A stretch of DNA of 64,000 nucleotides, from NCBI GenBank assembly GCA_964584935.1, contig CAZPBN010000011.1:35396-99395 (forward strand), given 5' to 3'. The translations under genes were made by a program, and so were the position numbers. Shown here one piece after another: positions 33,468 to 42,402 of this stretch (position 1 is its first letter; each line of letters starts with the position of its first letter). Origin of the DNA: CAZPBN01 sp964584935 (GTDB lineage Bacteria > Acidobacteriota > Aminicenantia > Aminicenantales > Aminicenantaceae). Under the pieces are notes generated by a model. It was not told the origin of the DNA. It did not search any database and saw only the letters and a program-made list of their open reading frames with translations.

Positions 33468-34715
33468 ATGAGTTATAGTGAGAAAACCAAAGAAATATAT
33501 CAGAAACAATTGAATGATATTAAGGAGAAAGGCATATATAAAGATGAACGGTTAATCCATTCAACTCAAGAAGCAGATATAGATGTTGAGTTTCCAATAG
33601 GTTCCGGATTAAAAAAAGTGATCAATATGTGTTCCAATAATTATTTGGGTCTTTCCAGTCACCCTGAAGTTATTAAAGCCGCTCATGAAGGTCTTGACAA
33701 ACGGGGTTACGGGATGTCTTCAGTCCGCTTTATCTGCGGAACTCAGGATATTCATAATGAACTGGAAAAGAAAGCAACCGATTTTTTAGGAACTGAAGAT
33801 ACCATTCTTTTTCCTTCCTGTATGGATGCCAATACAGGTTTATTTGAAGCTATCCTGGATGATGAAGACATAATGATATCCGATCGTCTTGTCCATGCTT
33901 CCATTATAGATGGAATGAGGTTATGCGATGCTCAGCATGATACCTTCAAACATTTGAATATGGAACATCTTGAAAAGAAGCTTCAGCTTCATTCAGATAA
34001 GAAAATTAAGTTAGTCATAACCGATGGGGTGTTTTCTATGGATGGAGACACAGCTAAACTTGATGAAATGGTCAAACTTTGTGAAAAATATGATGCCATG
34101 CTGTTTGTCGATGATTCTCATGCCTCTGGTTTTATTGGAAAAAAAGGAAGAGGGACTCATGAAAAATATGGGGTTATTGGTGAGATTGACATCATCACCA
34201 CCACTTTTGGAAAAGCTTTAGGTGGGGCTTCAGGAGGATGCGTGTCGGGAAGGAAAGAAATTGTTGATATGTGCCGTCAGAAAGCCCGGCCTTATCTATT
34301 TTCGAACACCATTTCTCCTGTTGTTATTTCCGGAGTGTTGAAAGTAATGGATATTCTTTTCGAGAGCACGGAACGCAGAGATAAACTGGAACAATCAACC
34401 CAATACTGGAGAAACGGTTTATCTGATGCTGGATTTGTGCTTAAAGAAGGAGATACTCCTATTGTTCCCATTATGCTTTTTAATGCAAAATTGGCTCAAG
34501 ATTTTTCAAAAGACCTCTACGATGAAGGAATCTATGCTATTGGATTTTTCTTTCCTGTGGTTCCCAATGGGCAAGCCAGGATAAGGACTCAGATTTCAGC
34601 AGCTCATGAAACTCATCACCTGGATAAGGCTTTGGATGCTTTTATTAAAATTGGGAAGAAGTACGATATCCTGGGAAAAACCAAAAATGAAATCATTGAT
34701 CAATATGGACTCTAA
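33468..34715 (+). CDS. kbl: Alpha-oxoamine synthase, Kbl-like (glycine C-acetyltransferase)
   Basis: This PLP enzyme condenses an amino acid with an acyl thioester. Similarity to E. coli Kbl is high along the whole chain, including SVRFICGTQD, DGVFSMDG, VDDSHASGF (215-223), the PLP lysine in TTFGKALGGASGG (K249), and RPYLFSNTISP. Kbl makes or splits 2-amino-3-ketobutyrate in threonine breakdown, but no threonine dehydrogenase is next to it. The neighbouring ACP and acyl ligase resemble serine-palmitoyltransferase clusters, so a lipid role is an alternative. Confidence 0.82.
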   Translation: MSYSEKTKEIYQKQLNDIKEKGIYKDERLIHSTQEADIDVEFPIGSGLKKVINMCSNNYLGLSSHPEVIKAAHEGLDKRGYGMSSVRFICGTQDIHNELEKKATDFLGTEDTILFPSCMDANTGLFEAILDDEDIMISDRLVHASIIDGMRLCDAQHDTFKHLNMEHLEKKLQLHSDKKIKLVITDGVFSMDGDTAKLDEMVKLCEKYDAMLFVDDSHASGFIGKKGRGTHEKYGVIGEIDIITTTFGKALGGASGGCVSGRKEIVDMCRQKARPYLFSNTISPVVISGVLKVMDILFESTERRDKLEQSTQYWRNGLSDAGFVLKEGDTPIVPIMLFNAKLAQDFSKDLYDEGIYAIGFFFPVVPNGQARIRTQISAAHETHHLDKALDAFIKIGKKYDILGKTKNEIIDQYGL

Positions 34716-34927
34716 GAATTGAGGTCAGCGAAGATAACCTTGGAATAGACCTGAGAGAATTATTCAAATAGATTGATAATCAAAAAAAATTGATTTATTG
34801 ACTTTGTTTGAGGTGAGGGATTGGGAGGGGAAGGCAAGTAAAGTAATAGAGATTATAGTAATAAATGAATAAAACCTCTGGTTTCTCATTTCAAATAAAA
34901 TTTTTATTTTCAGCCGTTGTTTCCTGT

Positions 34928-36739
34928 TCAAGCAACGGTTACTGATTTTGCCAAGGATCGTGGTTTATCTATATTTCTTCCCAGAGAAACGGCTGAATAA
35001 TAAGCGAAGAGTTGAGCGGCTATGAGTTCCTGTAAGGGCGCAATAAGAGGAGGAACCTTATCAAAAATGATTTCTTTATCGAAGAAGGATTGCTCTTTTC
35101 CGTAGTGAAGACCAACCACAAAACCATTCCGGGCTTTGACTTCTTCCACATTGTTCATGGTTGCTTTAAAAAGTTCTTTTTCTTTTTCAGGGGGGACCAG
35201 AACTAAAGTATATGTATCTTTATCTATTAAAGAAATGGTTCCGTGTTTCATGAATCCTCCAGCCATTCCTTCTGCATGGAGATAGGTCACTTCTTTCATT
35301 TTAAGAGCGGCTTCCATTGCTGTTGCCATATAAATACCACGTCCGAGAAAAAGCCAGTTTTTTATATGAAAACAGGAATTTGAAACCTCCCGTATCACAC
35401 TCATTCTGTGATCCAGAACCCACTGGATAGCATCTGGAATCTCTTCCAAATGCTCTTTATGCTTTTTATATTGACTTGGGGAAATAGAACCATTTAGTTT
35501 TCCCAATTCAATGACAATTCTCAGAAGAATGGTTATTTGAGCAAGAGCCGTTTTAGTGCTCAGCACACATATTTCCGGACCTGACCCCTGCATGATAGTA
35601 AAATCTGTTTCTCTGGAAATAGATGAACCAGGGACATTGACGATGGAAGCGGACAGAGCCCCGCCACCTTTGGCAAAGCGAAGAGCCTTGAGAGTATCAT
35701 AAGTTTCTCCTGATTGAGAGGAACATAGGAATAAGGTTTTATTATTGACTTCAGCTAAGTATTCAAATTCATCTGAAGCGACTGCTGGGATGTATTTTTT
35801 GGCAAGTTTTGAAAAATAATATTGAGCAATGAGAGAAACATAATAAGTTGTCCCTACACCAACGAGATAAGTTTTTTCCTGCTGATTGATCATATTTGCC
35901 AGCTTTTTTATTTTATTCTGTTCAATGTTTAGAGCTGTTTTAACCGTAACGGGTTGTTCATGGATTTCTTTAAGCATATAGGTGGGGAAACCACCTTTAT
36001 CGGTTGAGCCCGGTGTCCATGATATGCGCTGTGTTTCCCTGTTGATGCGATCCCCGCTTCTCAGGTCTTTGATAGTATAAGAATCGTCACTGATTATGGC
36101 ATATTCATAATTATTGAGAATGATGATATCTTGGGTGTATTCAATAAATGAATTTGTATCCGAAGCAAGAAATATCCTGTCACTCCCTATACCCAGAACC
36201 AGAGGACTGTCTATCCGGGCACAATATATATTTTCTGGATCATGAGTGGTTATAAAGGCAAATGCATAGGTGCCTTCAAGTTGGTTGAATGTTTTCTGAA
36301 TAGCGCGTTCGACACTTCCCTCTTCCTTATAGGTTTCCTCAAGAAGATGAGGGATCACTTCAGTATCCGTTTCAGAATTGAATGTATGACCGGATTCTAT
36401 GAGTTTTGCTTTTAAGATTCGATAATTTGAAATGATGCCATTATGGACTACGGCAAAAGTTCTATCACACCCAAAATGGGGATGAGAATTATCTTTTGTT
36501 ACTCCTCCATGGGTTGCCCATCTTGTATGGGCAAGACCGATTTTACTGGATTGCTCGGTTAAATGTTCTAATTTGTTTACTTTATCAACGGTTCCGATAT
36601 TCTTTTTGATGATGATCTTGTTATCTGTTATCAATGCCATTCCGCATGAATCATAGCCGCGGTATTCGAGATTTTTCACACAACGAAAAAGTTGATCTGT
36701 GATGTTTGTGAGTCCGACAATACCGGCAATTCCACACAC
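34928..36739 (-). CDS. glmS: Glutamine-fructose-6-phosphate aminotransferase
   Basis: GlmS makes glucosamine 6-phosphate from fructose 6-phosphate and glutamine. It has the N-terminal Cys2 amidotransferase (CGIAGIVG), the HTRWATHG and HNGIISNY loops, and two SIS isomerase domains (VGVGTTYYVS and LFLGRGIYMATAMEAALKMKE), ending LAKSVTVA. Length (603 aa) is normal. No glmS ribozyme-like leader is possible because only 16 bases separate it from the upstream nucleotidyltransferase gene. Together they supply UDP-GlcNAc precursors. Confidence 0.96.
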   Translation of the reverse strand: MCGIAGIVGLTNITDQLFRCVKNLEYRGYDSCGMALITDNKIIIKKNIGTVDKVNKLEHLTEQSSKIGLAHTRWATHGGVTKDNSHPHFGCDRTFAVVHNGIISNYRILKAKLIESGHTFNSETDTEVIPHLLEETYKEEGSVERAIQKTFNQLEGTYAFAFITTHDPENIYCARIDSPLVLGIGSDRIFLASDTNSFIEYTQDIIILNNYEYAIISDDSYTIKDLRSGDRINRETQRISWTPGSTDKGGFPTYMLKEIHEQPVTVKTALNIEQNKIKKLANMINQQEKTYLVGVGTTYYVSLIAQYYFSKLAKKYIPAVASDEFEYLAEVNNKTLFLCSSQSGETYDTLKALRFAKGGGALSASIVNVPGSSISRETDFTIMQGSGPEICVLSTKTALAQITILLRIVIELGKLNGSISPSQYKKHKEHLEEIPDAIQWVLDHRMSVIREVSNSCFHIKNWLFLGRGIYMATAMEAALKMKEVTYLHAEGMAGGFMKHGTISLIDKDTYTLVLVPPEKEKELFKATMNNVEEVKARNGFVVGLHYGKEQSFFDKEIIFDKVPPLIAPLQELIAAQLFAYYSAVSLGRNIDKPRSLAKSVTVA

Positions 36740-36755
36740 AGATAGTTCCTCCTGT

Positions 36756-37952
36756 TTAAGAAATATTATGAGGGATCGTTTGCTTGGCTGAAATAATTGT
36801 CCCCGGCGCTAGCGTGTTTCTGGCTCCGACTTTTGCCTGGTCTCCTATAAAGGAGCCCAGTTTTGTCAATCCGCTTTTGATGATTTTGTCATTTATTTTC
36901 AGATTGATTATTTCATCTTCCTGGGTATGATTAACCGTTATGATCCCTGTTCCCAGATCGACATTTTCACCCACAACACTGTCAGCAACACAAGAGAGAC
37001 GTCCCACTTCAACTGAATCAAACAATACGCAATTTTTCAATTCAACTCCATATCCTATAATGCAGTTTGCTCCAATGGAAGTATTGGGCCTTACAAGAAC
37101 ATTGTTTCCGATATACGTACCCTCTCCTATATAGCAGGGCCCCTTGATGACAGAACCACTGCTTAAGGTCACGTTTTTTTCAATGACAGCCGGGCCAATC
37201 ACTGAGCAATTTCCTTCCATTTGAACCGTCCCGTCTATGTTTGCTTTTTTAAAAGAGTTCATTTTTAATCGGTTTGCATCCAGCACATTCCAGGGATATC
37301 CAAGATCAATCCATTCGTGCTCGAATATGGATCCGAACAAACGTTCTTTTTCAACAAGAGGACCAAACGATTTATGCATGCTCCTTCCTGATTCTTTGAG
37401 TGTTTTAAAGAGAGTATAGTCGAATATGAAGACACCTGCAAGGACATAGCTTCCCCCTTGAGCCTCTTCAAGCTGGTTAACTATTTTTGTTATCCCGATG
37501 GACTGGTCAATAGATACGTTTCCATAATAAGGATGAATTTTTGGAGTTAATGTGATGGAGGCTACAGGAGCTAATTTGGAATTATAAGTTGCCAGGGTAT
37601 CTGAGAATATGTTGGATTCAAATAGAATATCAGCGTACACAAGAAAAAAATGTTCACCAGGAACAAATTTATCTTCAGTAGAAAGGATAGCATTTCCAAT
37701 CCCGTTGTGTTCTTTATTTTCAATATATTGAATTGAAACACCGAATTCTTCGCCGTTTTTATAATAATTTCTTATTTTTTCACTTTGATGTCCCACCACC
37801 ATAATAATGTCTCTGTTCCCTGTCTCTATTAATCCTTCAATAATATAATCCAGAATCGGTTTTCCGCACAAAGGAATCATGGGTTTAGGCCGCGTTTCTG
37901 TTAAAGGAATGAGGTTTTTTCCCCTTCCTGCGGCTAATATCAACGCTTTCAC
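36756..37952 (-). CDS. GlmU-like bifunctional sugar-1-phosphate nucleotidyltransferase/acetyltransferase
   Basis: The N-terminal domain is a nucleotidyltransferase (ALILAAGRGKNLIPLTETRPKP; the usual G-x-G-T-R is GRGKNL), with VYADILFE as the metal site. From about residue 240 come left-handed beta-helix hexapeptide repeats (CSVIGPAVIEKNVTLSSGSV and others), giving a likely acetyltransferase. The layout matches archaeal-type GlmU enzymes that make UDP-GlcNAc. Its pairing with glmS 16 bases downstream supports this. GlmM is not in the window. Confidence 0.85.
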   Translation of the reverse strand: MKALILAAGRGKNLIPLTETRPKPMIPLCGKPILDYIIEGLIETGNRDIIMVVGHQSEKIRNYYKNGEEFGVSIQYIENKEHNGIGNAILSTEDKFVPGEHFFLVYADILFESNIFSDTLATYNSKLAPVASITLTPKIHPYYGNVSIDQSIGITKIVNQLEEAQGGSYVLAGVFIFDYTLFKTLKESGRSMHKSFGPLVEKERLFGSIFEHEWIDLGYPWNVLDANRLKMNSFKKANIDGTVQMEGNCSVIGPAVIEKNVTLSSGSVIKGPCYIGEGTYIGNNVLVRPNTSIGANCIIGYGVELKNCVLFDSVEVGRLSCVADSVVGENVDLGTGIITVNHTQEDEIINLKINDKIIKSGLTKLGSFIGDQAKVGARNTLAPGTIISAKQTIPHNIS

Positions 37953-38045
37953 TGTTGTATTCCTTCTATCATTATTACAATATCCATTATCTTCTTATCT
38001 TTTTTATTTTTCAAGAGAAAATTCCTATTTGAATTTTTACACTAT

Positions 38046-39191
38046 TTATTTAGCTTTGTGGTATTGCTTCGTTTGTTCCATAAACCAGGACCAGATTTTT
38101 TTTTGTAGAGAAAAACTGGGAGGATTGTTTTCCAGGATTTCCCTCAGGGTTAATTTCTCTGAATCGTCTGGAGTGATTTTTATTTGTTCTGTTTGATTCC
38201 ATAACACAGGAAAATCAGGGTGAAACTGGGTTCCCAGCACATTGGGATATTTTTTGTGTTCAATCGCTTCACTGACCTTCCCGTCGAGGGAAGTGGCTGT
38301 TATGATGAATCCTTTTCCCGGTTTGTCCACCATCTGATGATGGGAACTTATGATAAGGGGGGTATCTTCTGGGTTCAATCCCAATTCTGTGCAGAATATG
38401 CTTTTTTTATTCAATCTTATTTGATGAATATTGAAGCGAGTCAGTTTGAGCTCGGGATGAACCCGGGAAAAAGGATTGGAATGCCAGTTTTCCTGATCCA
38501 AGTTTATGACGTCTTCGTAATAGTGCTTGCCGTATATTTCTGACCATATGTCCTGGATGAGTGTTCCTCCAGTGCCCACGTTGAGACTCTGGCTTCCAAG
38601 GCAAATGCCCAGGATAGGATAGTCAGGGTGGGATTCAAGGAAGGATTCAAAGCTGTCATTCTGGAATCCTCCCAGCAGGTGAAAAATGAAAGAGAGCTCC
38701 AGATAATGTCTGTGAGGTGTTCGGATTTGGGTGAGAAGATTGGTTTTCTCTTTATAAATGTAGGGAGGGATGTCGGCTCCTCCAAAGAAGATGATTCCAT
38801 CGGATTTGTTAAAAATGAGTCTAAATACATCTGTGCAGGGATTTTTCTGGTAAAGATTTTCTTTGTTCAGGTTTCCGGAGACTTTGTGAAATTCAAACCA
38901 TTTTATTTTATGCTCTTTAATGAATTTAATGGATTGATCATAATCTGTTCGTTCACTTTCGTGGTAGATTCCTATCACGATGATGTTTTTATCCGGAATA
39001 ATTCCATGTTTTCTCAGCTCGATCAACGAATAGATGGACCCCATGGAAGGGTAGCAGATGGAAAGCCTGATTTTTTTGGAATCCAGAGCTGCGGAGTCAA
39101 AATATCGTTCCTCAGGATTGGAATACAGCCCTATTCCTGAAAATAGGACTAACAGAAACGTTAAAAAAGCTAATTTTTTTCTGGATATCAT
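38046..39191 (-). CDS. Exported class I glutamine amidotransferase-like (peptidase C26) protein
   Basis: This has the gamma-glutamyl hydrolase type of class I amidotransferase fold. The nucleophile elbow is LGICLGSQSLN (C197) and the His/acid pair is TQFHPDF (H324, D326; Asp replaces the usual Glu). FGGADIPP (137-143) matches the oxyanion region. An N-terminal signal peptide (residues about 1-24) places it outside the cytoplasm, unusual for PuuD-type enzymes. The substrate may be a gamma-glutamyl peptide. It ends 94 bases before the GlmU-like gene and seems to be its own unit. Confidence 0.8.
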   Translation of the reverse strand: MISRKKLAFLTFLLVLFSGIGLYSNPEERYFDSAALDSKKIRLSICYPSMGSIYSLIELRKHGIIPDKNIIVIGIYHESERTDYDQSIKFIKEHKIKWFEFHKVSGNLNKENLYQKNPCTDVFRLIFNKSDGIIFFGGADIPPYIYKEKTNLLTQIRTPHRHYLELSFIFHLLGGFQNDSFESFLESHPDYPILGICLGSQSLNVGTGGTLIQDIWSEIYGKHYYEDVINLDQENWHSNPFSRVHPELKLTRFNIHQIRLNKKSIFCTELGLNPEDTPLIISSHHQMVDKPGKGFIITATSLDGKVSEAIEHKKYPNVLGTQFHPDFPVLWNQTEQIKITPDDSEKLTLREILENNPPSFSLQKKIWSWFMEQTKQYHKAK

Positions 39192-39627
39192 TTTATTATC
39201 TCCGTTTCTTTATTATGTTGCATTATAAATCCCTGGATTTAATTTTACAAGTAGATCCCCTATCCTTTTATCCAGAGTGGATGGAATTTAAAAATTGAGG
39301 GAACTGCATCAGGAATCCCCAGGAGTTCCCCCAAAAATTGCCCTTAGATCTCTATAAATTATTACCAATCAATAAGTTAGTTAAATTTTAAAGTGGAAAA
39401 CCAATTTTTGGGGACACATTTTCAAGCCCCCTTCCCCCAAATGAAGTTCCTTATTGACACAAAGCCGTTCTATCATGTAAGGTTATTCTAAACATAAGTT
39501 AAGATGAATTTTGTGTGAATAAAATGGATATTTATTGGATTGAACCCGATAATGAGGATTATACCCCTAAGGATAGTCTGGTGGGGGGATCGGGGATTCA
39601 TTCTTTCCTTGGAGGTTGGTGTTGTTT
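39192..39627. other. Intergenic region upstream of the M50-enolase gene
   Basis: This 436-base gap between divergent genes holds an inverted repeat GGGAACT...AGTTCCC (39299-39330, 18-base loop) and a TTGACA (39454-39459) without a convincing -10 box. A TTGGAGG ribosome site lies at 39609-39615. I see no coding sequence. Confidence 0.5.
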
Positions 39628-42291
39628 ATGAACAAATTTTTCAAATTTCAGGGAATTTTCTTGAGTAGAGGATGGGTGATTGCCAACCATAAGTTGGTTT
39701 CTTTCAATGTTGCTTTCATATCGTCCATTTTGAGCGTTCCTCTCGGTATATCCGGCCGGGTGGAAACTCTCCGATTCATATTTTTTAGCTGGGAGACCAT
39801 CATCTCCCTGATTATTCTCTATTTATCATGGCATATAGGAATTGCTGTGCACGAGACTGGTCATTTTGTCACGGCTGCTCGATTAAATGCGCTGAATCCT
39901 TCCTCCCAGGAAAAAGCGGAAAAGACGAGGAAACGCCCTTTTCTGGGGAAGATGGTCTGGTATACCGGCATGTTCTTAAAGATACCCTGGGGGCGTTTTT
40001 ATGGAGTCAAGAAAGATAATGGCAACTTTACCCCTGATGCACCCTACAATTTGGCGGTTTCAGCCTCAGGTCCTATTTGGAGTGGTTATCTTGCTGCCAT
40101 TGCTTTGCCCATAGGTGTGGTGAATATTGTATTGGGATTGATTCTTAAAATTGATCTTTTAACTTACATCGGGCGTTTCTTTCTTGCGCCAGGTGTGGTG
40201 GGACTTCTTGACAGGTTTCTGGCTGACCGGGGGAAGCTTGCTGAGCACAGAGAACGGGAAAAGCAAGCAGCCCAGAGATCAGGAGAGGTATCCCGGAAAG
40301 CGGAAAGAGTCGAATGGATCAGTGGAGTGGCAAAAATTCGAGAAAAGCTCCTTTCCACTAGAATGAGTTCGGTCAAAGTGAAAGAAAGCGGAGTGGTGAG
40401 TGCTCCCTGGCAGTTCCGAAATTGCGGGATGGGAGGAAGACATACCGAGAAAGAGTACCCTGAGAGCAACATCAGCATGCAAGAAGGGATGTTTATCCCG
40501 CTGTCAGCCAAGACTTATGATGAAGCCCAGGAAATGACGGTAAGGCTTCAGTCTCGACTCAAGGAAATTATTGAGTCTGCTCCAGGGGCTAGGGTCATGG
40601 GAATCGGTCTGGAAGGCGGTCTGGTTCCCTATATCGATACCGAACCCGGTGACAGAGTTCCAGAGCAGCGACTATGGAGAATGATGAAGAAAGCTATCAC
40701 TGACTGCGGTTATGAACCTGGAGTGGATGTCGCCATTGCCTTAGATCCTGCTGCCTCCGAACTCGAAAATGCATACCGCGAAGAGAATGAACAGCCCGAA
40801 GCTGTTGGGATGTATAGATTTTGGCGGGATAAAAGCAAAGTGGACATGAGCCGGGATGAAATCTTGGAGCTTTACCGGGATGCGATGAAAGAAGGAATTC
40901 CCATTCTCTCTATCGAGGATGGCTTTGGTGAGTTGGACCATGAGGGTTGGAAATTGTTGATGAGCGGTCTTCCCGAACAGGGGATCGATGGTTTTGGAGA
41001 TAAAATTTTTGTCATTGGTGATGATTTGGTCACCACCAAGGATGAGAGCATTGAGAAATGTGCTAAGAACGGAGAAATTAATGCGTCTCTTATTAAAGCG
41101 AATCAAATCGGCACTCTGTCAGAGACAGTCCTGGCAATGCTGACTTCTTTAGCCTATGGGGCTGACCTGGTTGTTTCACACCGCTCCAAATCTCCCAATG
41201 ATCCTTTTGAGGCAGAGATAGCGGTTGCCATGAATGCCCTGGGTCTTAAAGCGGGCGGAGGATCGAACACGGAAAGATTGCAAAAATATGGCCGCGTATC
41301 CGAGATTCTTTCTCTTGCTCAGATCTCCGGTGAGAAATTGAATAAAGAGGATAAACGACACGTAAAGGAGTATTTAGAGGAAATGGCATCGGAGATCACG
41401 GGAAGAAAAGACATTGAGATTGATTCCAGCATTTCAGAACAGGATATTGCCAGCTTGATGATCAAAATGCTTGCTGTTGGAGGGATAATTGGCAATGAAG
41501 AATCCACCAATGCAGGAATTCCTACGGCTTCAGCAACCATTATTCTGGGACGAAGTGGCGTCGTCCGATTCAAAGGATCCACTCCTCTAGGGACATCAGC
41601 CGGTATAGATGAAGCTGTTCATTATGTGGATAGCATGATAGAGCCTTCGGAGACAACCAAGAAATATCCGGAACTTTTTGAACGGCAGGAAAACGGGACT
41701 TATAAGTTTGCCAGCCGAATCAGAGAACGCGATATCCGATCAAAGAACGATGAAGAACTTCTCTCAATCTGGGAAACAGCCAGCCGGTACAATGGCAAGG
41801 GATGTATCAAAGTGGTCAAGCATATCGAAGACATAATAGCTGATGTTTTTAAAGGCAAAAAGATTAAGGAGTTGGGTGGCATTCTTGATATTGACAAAAA
41901 ACTTATGGAACTAGAGAAAAAGAAAGCCATTGACCAGGGACGCTTGTCCGAGTCTGCTTCGTTTGACCAACAGGTAAAGGCTATGCAGCGAAAGTCGGTT
42001 CTGGGGATGAATGCCATTTTGTCTGTTTCACTCGCTTTGGGAAGAGCCGTGGCAGCCAGTGATGGAAAAGAGTTATGGCAGTTGATTCGGACAGAGGCTG
42101 TCAATGTGATGTCCGGTTTTATTTGTGAACATTCAGATGATTATAAAAAAGGGGACGAAGAGAAGCTTCGATCGATGGACTTTGACAAGCTTAAAGATTT
42201 ATTCGGGAAAGAAGCCAAAAAAGTCATTGATAAGAACGAGGATATCTATCCACTATTACGGAAGAAGCTTCCGGTTTATGGTGAGAAATAA
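39628..42291 (+). CDS. M50-like membrane metalloprotease fused to a circularly permuted enolase
   Basis: Numbered from the ATG at 39628 (887 aa). Residues about 25-200 are a membrane domain with HETGH (75-79) and SASGPIWSGYL (145-155), the pattern of site-2/M50 proteases. A basic coiled linker follows (200-245). Residues about 255-565 match the enolase barrel: H272, E286, E329 (GLEGG), D373 (LDPAASE), E430 (SIEDG), D465 (GDD), K490 (LIKANQIG), H518-R519-S520 and K541. Residues about 620-820 match the enolase N-terminal domain, including the mobile loop PLGTSAG (S657) and the SVLGMNAILSVSLALGRA helix. The order is thus reversed relative to enolase. TTG at 39616 or 39622 could also start it, since TTGGAGG lies just before. 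GC looks higher than in its neighbours. Confidence 0.85.
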   Translation: MNKFFKFQGIFLSRGWVIANHKLVSFNVAFISSILSVPLGISGRVETLRFIFFSWETIISLIILYLSWHIGIAVHETGHFVTAARLNALNPSSQEKAEKTRKRPFLGKMVWYTGMFLKIPWGRFYGVKKDNGNFTPDAPYNLAVSASGPIWSGYLAAIALPIGVVNIVLGLILKIDLLTYIGRFFLAPGVVGLLDRFLADRGKLAEHREREKQAAQRSGEVSRKAERVEWISGVAKIREKLLSTRMSSVKVKESGVVSAPWQFRNCGMGGRHTEKEYPESNISMQEGMFIPLSAKTYDEAQEMTVRLQSRLKEIIESAPGARVMGIGLEGGLVPYIDTEPGDRVPEQRLWRMMKKAITDCGYEPGVDVAIALDPAASELENAYREENEQPEAVGMYRFWRDKSKVDMSRDEILELYRDAMKEGIPILSIEDGFGELDHEGWKLLMSGLPEQGIDGFGDKIFVIGDDLVTTKDESIEKCAKNGEINASLIKANQIGTLSETVLAMLTSLAYGADLVVSHRSKSPNDPFEAEIAVAMNALGLKAGGGSNTERLQKYGRVSEILSLAQISGEKLNKEDKRHVKEYLEEMASEITGRKDIEIDSSISEQDIASLMIKMLAVGGIIGNEESTNAGIPTASATIILGRSGVVRFKGSTPLGTSAGIDEAVHYVDSMIEPSETTKKYPELFERQENGTYKFASRIRERDIRSKNDEELLSIWETASRYNGKGCIKVVKHIEDIIADVFKGKKIKELGGILDIDKKLMELEKKKAIDQGRLSESASFDQQVKAMQRKSVLGMNAILSVSLALGRAVAASDGKELWQLIRTEAVNVMSGFICEHSDDYKKGDEEKLRSMDFDKLKDLFGKEAKKVIDKNEDIYPLLRKKLPVYGEK

Positions 42292-42402
42292 CAAACCCAT
42301 AACTTCTCTTCTCTTTTTGTAAATCCTGGTGGAATGATTCTCTATCTATGAAAACGATTGGTCCACTTAAGCACACCATAGGAATGTTTTAATTCCAGGT
42401 AT

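Noticed and set aside
36740..36755. glmS ribozyme upstream of glmS
   Set aside because: Only 16 bases lie between glmS and the upstream gene, too few for a ribozyme.
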